Assembly: GCF_037975245.1 (NCBI RefSeq)
Contig: NC_092572.1
Span: 13,180,769 to 13,244,768 of the forward strand
DNA from: Apostichopus japonicus
Taxonomy: Eukaryota; Echinodermata; Holothuroidea; Aspidochirotida; Stichopodidae
Reading direction: 5' to 3'
DNA length: 64,000 bases
The notes under the pieces are model-generated. The model did not search any database, had not been told where the DNA came from, and worked only from the letters and a program-made list of their open reading frames with translations. A program made the translations under genes and the position numbers. How positions within the stretch are numbered: the first letter of the stretch is position 1; each line of letters begins with the position of its first letter. Below, one piece after another: positions 36,677 through 47,617 of the stretch.

Positions 36677-39600
36677 ATGAATTCGGGACAATACAATGGT
36701 CGAGGTACACTGAATCCATCTTTCATCCGCTGCTCAATTTCAGAGTTGGCCAACCGTGCCATTGGTAGATCACCTGTCAGTAATAACCATATACGGAAAT
36801 GGGGTGTATTTGGTGAGGAGTTGGGGTTGGTTCTACACAGAACGAATTCAAAGTTAAGACGAATGGTGCAATCTGAGACAGTTTTGGACTATAAGTTAGG
36901 TCTATGATTAAACACAAAGTTGTGCTGATAAATACTCTTCCATTTTGCTATAAGATGAAAACACACCTGGGATCCGCACCTGATGCGTTCTGGGAAAAGT
37001 GATCATTCTTTCAAGACTGAATGTAAGAACTACCCCGCCCCTCCCAACTGAGTGTTAGCTCCCAATTAAACGTATTCCTCCGAATGCCGTTGGCGGTAGG
37101 GTTTCTTTTTCTTTTCGTTTTCGCACGCCATTGCAATGAACCTGCAATGTACAAGTAATGGTTCGTTCTGAGGCAATACGTGGACGACTTACCAAGAGAA
37201 ATGAGTTCCCAGAAAAGTACTGCAAGTCCCCAAATATCGCTTTTCTTTGTGTAACGCCTTTTAAACACGGTTTCTGGAGTCATCCACGCAACCGACTGAC
37301 GTTCCTGGAACAGAAGCATAAATACGGTTTAATCTAAGACTGCTGCAACTTATGTAATTTAGATATAGTTTTCTTCAGAAATGATGTGTCTTGCCTGTTG
37401 TCATTCACTTTTCAGTCTATGGTAATTTGACTAGTGATATAATCGAGTGGATGAAAAGGGTGGCATTAGAAGGAATGCAAATTAGCATCCTGGAGGTGGT
37501 TTGTTCGAATCATGGCCGGGCAAAGTTTCTCGTCCAGAACAAAGACACTCATTTCTTATTTAAAGCGCTTAATTAGAATAAGCGAAAGTTGGTTTTGCGA
37601 ACTAGGCCAGTAGTCAGATTGCTGAGCAATACTTTTAGGAGCATAATTGTCGTGTCCTGGCACTAGTGGTTTTTTTATGAAAATAGTTTGTCTTCCAGGG
37701 GAGTGGGAAACGCAAAACTAAATTACTCAATTGTGTCCATGTGAAATAATGTCACTTATGAAATACCATTCATCTGCCATCAGGTTTGCTTTAAGCACAA
37801 TATTTGCAGCATGTCATCATACCTTTTTCATATGTCCTAAAGCTTTTGTCGCTGCGGGCTCAGTGGGACAGATGTCATAAAGCTTGCACTCTGTCATTCT
37901 TGTGAGAAGAACTTTCTTTAAACGAAGCAGTGGATGGCTGAACTAAAAAAAGAAGTAGAAGAAGAAAGCACGGACAACAGTATTACAATGAAAGTAATAA
38001 CATATGGCAATCTTGCACATGTACAATTCAAAAAGTATGGTAGGACTCCCATGGGGTTGTCATAAACTTTTATACTCTCTCATTATGCTAAGAAGAATGT
38101 TCTATTAAACAAAGGATTTGGCGGCTGAAATCAGAAAACATAAATAACATGATAATGAAAGGAGTAAGCCATACATCACATTTATTATTCCAACAATACA
38201 TGGATATTAACTTTAATTTTTTTTTATATGCTTCGACACTTTTCGATCATATACTGTAGACTAGCTGGCATTTTATTAAACGTAGACGTTCCGCCGATTG
38301 TTAGCTTGTACACTTGTACATGAATTGTATACTTACTCCAAACGCTTGAATTAAAACAATTAAAAATGTTCATTGAAACATGGATTGTAACACGGATTTC
38401 GATCATTTTATCGTACTATCTGATCTGTATTTTACCGGAGTAGTTTTTTTGTTGTACAGTTTTACACTTTTTGTGTAAATTTACTAGAAAAGCTTTAAGT
38501 GAAATAGTCCTAATCGTAAAACGTATATCTGGTAGTTTCCGCATGTATGATTAAATATTGTATACTGTTAACATATGAATGAAAGACAGGAGAAAAACAA
38601 ATGGCATTCTTGTCAAAGTTACATCAGTATCTACAGTTTCAAAGTATTTGTTACACATTGTAAGCTACGCAGATGCTATAATAGATAAAATGAAAGAAAA
38701 CGAACAGGAAAGGGGAATAAAGAATGATGATAATAATTCAAGCAATAGTCAGCAAAAATGAATACCTTTTGACTTGAGATGTATTCCATGCCTTTGGTAA
38801 TACTTGATGCAAAATATAATATGTTCCTCATCTGAAGTTTGATATTTTCTTGGAGTCCATCGCCCCTGACATAACACGTGACTCTCTGGCTTCCTCACAC
38901 TGTGACATCATAAAATCTCTCAAAGATCCGTGCTCCATGTAAATGAGTAAAATATGGAGTAAGGTACTACCGATAATTGACAAATCAGAAAAAAAAGATT
39001 TTTACAATGACAGACAGAGTGCGAGGTGAAGTGAAAGAGACAGTGTCAGTGAGAGTGAAAGTGAGAGTGTGAGTGGGGTGAGGGTGGAGGTGGGGGTGAT
39101 TGTGATGGTGATTGTGAGGGGGAGCTTGAGGATGAGGGTGATTGGGAGGGTGAGGGTGAATGAGAGTGTGTGTGGGAGTGAGTGTGCGAGAGAGAGAGCG
39201 AGAGTGGACAGCGTCAGTGAGAAGGACGATGAGAGTGGGAGTGGTTGTGGAAGTGAGTTAAAATTAGAGTCAGAGTTACAGTTGGAGTTACAGTTGCAGT
39301 TGGAGTTGGAGCGGGAGCGGGAGCAAGAGCGAGAGAGAAGGTCAAAAACCCAAGCAAACCTGCAAACCTGAAGAATAAAATCCGGCCAGGAATAGATAGG
39401 ACGCATAGGATTAACTTCCCTCCGATCAAACTTACCTCTTAACTTAAATTGTTTTTTCTGCTGACAAAAATGTGAAAGTCATATTACGAAAAACAAAGTT
39501 CATACAAGTTGTTGATAACCCAATCTCGATATCTCGCCAATAACTTCAGATATGGTTGATAAATACAAATATCGTTGATTTGCTACTAATGTTTAAAGTT

Positions 39601-42600
39601 TGAAGTGAGCTAATGGTCTCTGTTATTATTTTGAATAACCAAGTCATTATAAATAGCCATGTCATTCTCAATTCTCCAAGTCGAACAACCTCAGATGTCT
39701 GAAGGGTAATTCCTTTAAAATTACAAGAAAAATTTATAAAACAGGCTGGATTACAATTCTTTAACTCGTGTTTCCATAGTCTTCAAACATGTCAAAATTA
39801 ATATTGTGTTACGTTATTCATTGATAAACTTTGACGAATAACGCTTGAAAAGAGAGACTTGTTGACTAAACTGTCAGGCAGACAGTATGGAACATGCAAA
39901 ATTCGTCTGACAGCCTTCCTGTTTTAGGGGACATATCAGTACTGATTTGTACTGTATGGCCTTTGGGCAATTGCACGATTCTGGCACTTTCATAAAGGTT
40001 ACTGAGGGATTCAGTTTCGAAACAAAATTCCGTAAACTATTCTGGGACACGGGAATTGAAACTAGTTGCACTGTATATCACAAAACGAAAATGGCGAAAA
40101 AAAGGAGAAGAAATGAAGAAAAACAACGAAAAAAGAAAGAAAAAAAGGCATATTTTTTATCTAACAAGTTATTCAAATGATTTAGAATATCGTGTATGCG
40201 TTTTGTTTAATGAAGATGGGTGTAGAAGAAATTTCAGGGGAACTTCTAAATTAAAAGACAAAAAGAAACACTAACCATACATGAAGCCGTTTCTTTTGTT
40301 GCCAACAAAGCACGGTAATATAGTTTTAAGAATTAATGGATGACGTTAGGCGGAATTTAATTTTGATGTATTATAGTCCAAGGAGAAAGAAAACTAAAAG
40401 GTGATAGTAATGTTCGTAGCTATTCCTGTCTCCAAAGTAATCACCGTTAGTCTATGCTAATCTTAATATTTCTGGAAGGCTCCTTTTGTTTTAAGACTTA
40501 ATTGGTGATGACGTCGGCTCCTCAGTACCATGTTAATCCACAGGGTTTTAAATTCTAATAAGTTACTGAACGAAAAAAATGTTTTTTTAAAATCATATAA
40601 ACAAGAGTGGATGACATTTATTAAAATTTTATCTTGAATAATTTCTTACTTATCATAAACATGTCATCTGAGGATATAAAACTCTTTATACTTTACCATT
40701 GACTTTTGTGTTGTATCCGAAGACCTGATGGTATGGCTTGTGTATAAGTATAAGACTACAAGGTCCAGACACTGAAAATGATGACAATCAACTGTTTCAC
40801 AGTGTAACTCTTCCAAATATTAATTTTGGTAGAGGATACATCTTGAATAATACAGAGGATTTAAAGGGTCTGCAGCACATCAAATTTACTGTTATGCTCA
40901 TCCTTTATAACACATGTTCTGTTAAATGTCGTATATTTACTACTGTAACAGTTTGCCTATATAAAAATATGTATATATATATATATATATACATAAAGTC
41001 TGTTCAAAGTATCTCTTTCGAGATCCGGCTTTAGGAATCACAAATGATTTTCGAGTTGGATAGCATCATGTTTGATCTCTAGAGAAGGGCAAAATATGTC
41101 ACCAAAAACAGAACTAGTATTGTTCGATATAGGTGACAAACGCCTACAGTGGAATTACGATCTTCCTTACCGGTTTCGAATCTCTGGACATACAATCAGC
41201 GTCCATAGCCTAGTGGTTAGGGTGTCCGCGTACAGAGCGGGAGGCCCGTGGTTCGAATCCCGGTGGAGGCTGAAAGTTTTTTCACTGTTCTTGATTTTCC
41301 AACTCATTACGATTTTCATTTATATATATTTATATATCTATATATATATTTATATATATATATATATATATATATACTTACTTTTGTTTCGATAGTATAA
41401 GCGAAAGTCATTGCAACAGATACACATTGCAAAATAAGACAGGTTCGATAAGAAATAGAATAGTTAATCGAATTGTCTTTTCTTTTTTTTCGCATCTGAA
41501 ATGAAAGCGAAACAAATGATTCAGAGCATAAAGTTTGAAGTCTTTTCTCCAATATTATTATTTGCACGGGCATGACTAGAAAGTATCTGATGGTCGGACA
41601 CAAACTCTATTTTTCTTTCACTTTCAGGACCAACAGATGCTTTCATTGGGTTAATAAAGATTCCTCCCTTGAACGTGTAATTTTCCAAAAGCAATCATAC
41701 TATAGTGTTTTGAATTATGACGTACGTAGTTTACTTGAATGTATTACTTTACAATCGAGACAAACATACTTTTTATGATGCTTCTTACACTTCCGAGCAA
41801 TAATCGTAATGTCGATTCAATATTTTTTATAATACAGTGGCAACCCAATGCACCTACGTATTCTGAATAAGGTTTTCTGAATGGATAGGGCCTACTCGAT
41901 ATTGCCTACCAACAAAACTCACACAAATGACATCTACCTCGAAGAGATACATAGTATGTAAGTGCGCTTATAGTCTATAGTGTAACAAGCTTTAATATGC
42001 TCTTGTATTATAACACAATCCACATTGTGTTAATATGGGAGTGCCCAATTACACTTTTTGTTTTAAAACATGAAGCGTTACATAGAGCGGCTGGTCACGT
42101 AAGCCTCTACCTAGACCGCGAAAGACGAAACAAAAAACCCTGCTGAACAGCGGGAGCACAGCCGCAGGCCTAATAGTAGTAGTTGCTACTACTATGCTAC
42201 GCCTAGCTGGTCGCGCTTTCATGGGCGACTGTGGCATGAGTATGGCCATTAAAATGATTGGTAGTGCACTGATTTAGCTTTACTTTATGGGCTCTCTCCT
42301 CCAATAAAAGCCATCACGCACTTTCACCTAGCCAGAAAAAAAAAACAGTTGTTGAGACGTACGTCATTGATGGGGCAACCAACTTGATGATTGAACACAG
42401 TGAACGGTTACTGTTATATCAAATTATATCAAAGCGCTTATACACGCATACTATAATGCATATATAAACCGTAAATGTTTTTGGTTTGGGTGTTAATGTA
42501 AGTATGTATTTCAGATCCTCTTGCAAGCATCAACTCGCGAAGAAGACTTAATGGAGTGATAGTATGACATTTCAGGGGCAGACTTATAGAATCAATCCGG

Positions 42601-44484
42601 AAGTGTTAAAAAAGCCAAAGTAACATTGATTTCAACCCGAAAATTCCCCATCTGTGATTCTGTAATAGAAATTGCATTACTTTACTACACTTCAGTCAAC
42701 CAAAGAACAATTTTTATTACTATTTTTTTTTTATTTTTCAACAAAAGGGGCATGCCACGGTTTAAATGTGAAAATGGTGCTTTTTATTAGAAATTTTACA
42801 AAACAATATATATGAAAAGGAGCATTTGTAGTTTTTCATAAACCTGTCGGAGTGTCATTTCCCATGTTTTCCTGGCTCTAACGATCCCTGTGGTATGTAG
42901 TAATGTAAGAATTAAGAATTCTCGAGACGATATAGTACTGTAACATTTTCTTACTTTAAAGTACTAAATTTCATGTAACAGACTTTATGTGAGAAAGATA
43001 ACTTACTTTGCTCTTTAGAATACGACGGCGAAATAGAAATATTTGCAACTCCATACGTATAAGGACCGTCAACAAGACACGAAATATTCACATTTTCTTC
43101 ATTGACAGTGAAAGCTTCATTGGAAGTGACATTTGCTTCGCTTTTCTCGCTATTTTGAAACAAATGTACGTCTTGTACATTGCCATTCATTAGCCAAGTG
43201 ACATTGAACGGCTGGATAGCTCCGAGAATCACGCAAGTTAGGTTCACCGTTGATTCTTCTCTCTTATCATATTGATCCTCATCGCGTTTTATTGTAATTG
43301 TCGGTATACCTGTTAAGAAATCATTGAAGAAAAGTATTCAGTTCTCTCCTATAAGTAACCAACCGTTTAGGATATTTAAAAAACATCAAGTTAATTCAAG
43401 TTCAAATAATAACGGTTGTCCTTCAACAGTGAACTGAGCTGATAACCCACGGAGGGGAAGATGGGGATAAGTGAGTGTTCATGACCGATTAATGGCTATT
43501 TTAAACACCGTTTGCTGTTTCAGAGAGAGGTTGGGGTATACAGAACTAAGTCCCTTAAAGCTAACCATAGGAAATAATGATATTACTATAGCAATGATGA
43601 TCCAATTAACTGAAACACATTTTAATGAATGATAACTCTATATACAACAAACTTACTTTGTATCTTGATTTTAAATCTTGCTACCTCTTCCGTTACATTC
43701 CAACAGATGTATTCTGTACAATTCACGTTGATTGAAAAAATAGGAAATCCGAGTGAGTAATTGACAGAATTACAGGTATTTATTTCAGTCTTAACATCTA
43801 CCATAGATGTCTTCGTTTCATTTCGGTATATAGAGTTTTCCCTTTTCAGTCCACAACTCCAGGTCAACTTAGGTTTGTTCTTTGCAATTGGGCAAATCAG
43901 GCACACGTCTTGTTTTGGCTCTGTCAGTTTTATGATTGCTTCTCCAACAGTTTTGCAGACTCCATTGCAAGTTATAAGTCCTAGAACTAACAACGCTGCA
44001 TTTGAAGCAGAAAACAAAACAAACAACAGTATTAGTATTAGGTAGGACACTGATGGTAATATTGACTAAATAAGTTTAACGACGAACCTACTTTGTAATG
44101 GCATAGTCATTTTACTTACAGAACAAAGACATAGCATAACATAATGATAATTGCTTCCAGTCGAACTTGTAAACGCAACTCTTTGTTCTTAACATCACGG
44201 AACATACTAAAAATTGAGGAATAACAACAAATGGATGAACGTAATACTATCTAGAATTTTTTTTTGTTACCGTAGCTTATTTCTGTTCATAAGCGGCCAT
44301 CTATAGCATTATGCAGCAAATCGTTTACTTGAAATATTTACGTATTGTTTGTTCGTAGCCGAAGGAAATTAAAATATAGGTTTAATACTATATTTAAGTT
44401 AAATTAATCTTCCAATTAATCAGAGTAAATGATAAGTAGTTAATAAAGGTTATCAACGAACTTACCTTGTAATACGATAGCCAT
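36677..44484 (-). pseudogene. Receptor copy C: intact Ig exons, broken membrane and kinase exons
   Basis: Minus-strand parts: signal exon 44466-44484, Ig1 43657-43995, Ig2 43007-43309, membrane exon region about 41383-41496, hinge 38766 to about 38960, catalytic-loop exon 37826-37945, exon 10 37193-37304, exon 11 36677-36773 (9 bases longer than in A, adding Ala-Arg-Leu). Ig exons are open. The membrane exon has a 2-base insertion in an A run that brings a TAA into phase; the hinge exon shares the two frameshifts of copy B; the juxtamembrane, glycine-loop and alpha-C exons are missing as in B; the last exon is gone. The catalytic-loop exon is open and keeps HPL and DIC. As a receptor it is a pseudogene; a secreted two-Ig product remains possible. 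Confidence 0.75.
41201..41272 (+). mobile_element. tRNA-derived SINE head
   Basis: A 72-base tRNA-like sequence: acceptor arms GCGTCCA and TGGAGGC pair at 6 of 7 positions, the A box is TAGCCTAGTGGTTAGG, the anticodon stem TCCGC/GCGGG encloses the loop GTACAGA, and the B box is GGTTCGAATCC. The T stem pairs poorly, and the sequence continues into a T-rich then AT-repeat tail (to about 41380), so I call it a SINE rather than a working tRNA gene. It sits in the AT-repeat that flanks the membrane exon of copy C. Confidence 0.7.
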
Positions 44485-45610
44485 TTTAATGACACAGCAA
44501 TTAATACAGCTTCGTAGAGTACTTAATCCACTCACAGATTAACACATTCTGATGAATGCTTCAATATGGACACGAAAGTGAAACCATTTGTTCTGAACAT
44601 CTATTAACATATTTACAACAAAAGTCAGTTTCATCGAAATTTCTAGACGGGTACATATGCGCAGTGATGTGTGGATGTATCTCGCTAACAAATCCCTGCT
44701 AAAACGAAACTATGTAAGGGCGGACCCCATGATTTTAAACATAGTAAACTGTGAGAAGGCTACGACTCTAGTGATTGTGGGGGGGGGGGGGCTAGGATAG
44801 GACCCCAGGTGGCTAGAGGGATTGTGAATTCAGCTTCACTTTCCTATGACTGGTTCTTGTTTAGTTTTCTTTATAATTAATTTTCTTGTCAACTTTGCAC
44901 CATTTTCTAGTCTTCGCCCTGTCGTTCTACTTTTAAATCCGTCACACCACAGGAGCTTTGCTCGGACCGCACTCTCGATCAGGCACTACTTCTAAAACGA
45001 GATGGCGTGACGGGCCTCTCATAATGAGAATATATATTTAGTGGTCAGATGATTATACGATAATATGTGTGTTAGAAAAAGGCGGTATGCAAGATTAACA
45101 CATAAAGAATGTAAAGACTTAAGACTTCCACTATACTTCCAACCCTGCCACACCTGATATTGGAAAGCTTGTTTGAAATGTGTGTGGCTCAAAAGTATTA
45201 AAGGGTGGTTATGTGGTTGTTTGAGTGTTTTTTGGCTTTCTTATGGGAGTTCGTAGTGCCGTTTTGCTCGTCACGTTTCAATTCCTCCGGACGGGTCACG
45301 TAAAAACGTAAACAAGTAATACCATTTATGAAGTAAAAGGGACAAATAAAAGTTTCAATCTTAGAATGACCTTCAGAGGCTGAGACGAGCACATATAAAG
45401 ATATGTAGGTTAGACAGACGAAATGGACAGGCACTGCAATCTGTACTATGGACAATAAAAAACTGATAGAACAATGTGAAATGAGATCACATGAAACAAT
45501 AGATAAATAAGATACCGGATATGAATTATTACAGAATATAAACTGTCCATAGGTGGATAACAAAGGAAATTTGACAATGGAAATGCGGCAATGAAGTGAC
45601 AGAAGTATTT
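44485..45610. other. 5' flank of receptor copy C
   Basis: Homologous to the flanks of copies A and B up to about 45610, with a G run near 44767-44780. No coding exon is seen. Confidence 0.55.
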
Positions 45611-47121
45611 AAATGGTCGGTCTTGTCATGTTAATCCTCAACAAGGATGTTGTTAATATTGTCAAAAGACATAATGAAAATAGTTTGAAAGATAATGCCC
45701 TAATTTGATCGTATTCTCATCCCACTTAGCTAGGCATGTCATCGGAATATCCTTCAGACGTTGATGTGAATTACTACTACTTTTGGAGAGGCCTTTTTTC
45801 CAGAATATTATGGGGTATGTCGTTTATTAAATACAACAATAACAACATCGAAGCTATTTTCTTCTCCTCTGCCATTTAATCAAATGACAAGTAATGATTG
45901 ATTAATGAGAATAGACGTTAGAATGAATATGTGAAAGTATCGTACGCGAAATATGGAGGCGACAAACTATTTTGGAATAAAAACCCTTGTAAATGAATCA
46001 TGACCTTACAATGTAAAAAGAGAACAAAAACGTGGTACAGAAACTTCAGTGAAGACTCTACTTTTCAGTTCATATCATCATGAAACTATGAATGCCACAA
46101 TAGACTTGACATTTTTGAAGCTGTATAATCATATTTTAGCTGCTGGATAACAATTATTAGGATTTTTGCGTCAGAATATACATTGTATATGACTAATAAC
46201 AGTTACATTAGTTCATTTCTTTCCACAGTTCCTTCAAAAAAGTCTGTCAAAGGGTAGGAACTCTTGCCAAAATCATTATTACCTTTATGGTAGTGTCGGT
46301 CATACACGAAGGAGGTAGGTTGAGTTATTAGAATTCATGTGTTATTGTTCGGGCCAAAGGGTGTATCGTGCATCCTCTTAGTAGTGGTTTAGAACAACCC
46401 AAGGCGGGTTGCTGCTAAAGTTATCTTGTTTATTTTCATTTTTCACAGCCATGGAAAATATCTCCTATTTGTCAGCGCGTTTATATTCGGGCAGTTTTGA
46501 ACAACTTACAATGCATACACTCCTGATATGTGACCTGATTAATTTGTATAATGCGCATGAGCGCTACAATATTAGGAATACTAGCCCGCTCCATCATGTA
46601 CATGGCTGGCTGGTGAATCATGCCAGCTGAACATACATTCTTCATAGCAATCTCAAATTCACGGGTTGGCTTCACAGGAATATAATCCAGACCTAGATTT
46701 GCAAAGAATTGTGGCGGCGAACAGTTAATTCTGCACACGTAAAGAAAAAAGATCTCCTTGAGTAGCATACTACTTCAAAACAATACGTAACATTCTCTAC
46801 TTTGGTTCGGAAGTTAGCATGTTGTTCAAGTTGACCAATCCGTTTCCAGGACTCAGAACAGCGTGGTTGTCCGTTTAATCTGTGATGGTTTTAGTCATCA
46901 TTTCTTCGTTTATGTTGCAGGCGCATGCTAGCTAGAGTACTGTTTATTAACATTACACGATATAGCCTAGCTTTGGTCTACGTTAAAGGACCAAACGCCA
47001 AACTGGCTTATTCGTAACCGAAATAGCTTCAAAAGGGTTGCAGTAACAAAGACCCCTCCATTGAATATCAACAACTAACTAACTCCCACCTTCACCCGCC
47101 CCACAATGACACGTGTTTGTG
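45611..47121. other. Spacer between receptor cluster and Ig-NACHT gene
   Basis: No established gene. One stretch on the minus strand (46535-46730) reads open from a GTGCAG acceptor to a CAG|GTCACA donor, with text such as GLDYIPVKPTREFE and MYMMERASIPNIVALMR. It is compositionally more like protein than its surroundings, but I do not recognise the family and no neighbouring exon joins it. Confidence 0.35.
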
Positions 47122-47129
47122 TATAAATA
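47122..47129 (+). promoter_or_regulatory. TATA box candidate of the Ig-NACHT gene
   Basis: TATAAATA in GC-richer sequence, about 500 bases upstream of the first Ig exon. A start site near 47150 would place the missing signal-peptide exon between there and 47617. Confidence 0.45.
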
Positions 47130-47379
47130 CAGCCTGTTCTAGTTCTTTGGCTTCGGTTTTGAGTACAGCGTTTCTGTGGGCTGCCGTGTTAGACGAATTT
47201 AACCGTAATCGTAATTACCGACTTTGCGATCCGCGTTATAGTCATTGACAACTTAGGAATCCGCATCCCCCGCACAATTTTGATAAGGTCGTTAAGAGTC
47301 ACCAACAAGGGTATATGATAAACTATTTAAAAGGATGTCACTTCGAGTTAACTGATAAAGTATTATAACCGATAAGGCT

Positions 47380-47472
47380 ATGATAAGAATTCAATTAACG
47401 AAGGTACTTTTTGCCATGTTCAGATTATTCACTTTAATAACTGTGCTTGTACCAAGCACAGTTATTGAATAG
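47380..47472 (+). other. Signal-peptide-like ORF upstream of the Ig-NACHT exons
   Basis: From ATG at 47380 the frame encodes about 30 residues with a basic start and a hydrophobic core (including MFRLFTLITVLVPST) before TAG. It is placed where the leader exon should be. However, I find no consensus donor in phase 1, which the first Ig exon (starting 47618) needs, so the link is unproven. Confidence 0.3.
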
Positions 47473-47617
47473 CATTGACAACAAAAGAAATGTTCAAGTT
47501 TGAACAAAACTTCCCTGTCGAGCACTATCTTAGCATTATCTGAAGAAATTGCAGTAATCCGATAATTTAACATGTAATACTTCATATTAAAATATAATAG
47601 TATTTTGATATCAACAG

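Noticed and set aside
41201-41272. Functional tRNA gene
   Set aside because: The anticodon loop would give ACA, the T stem is mispaired, and a repeat tail follows. It fits a SINE better.
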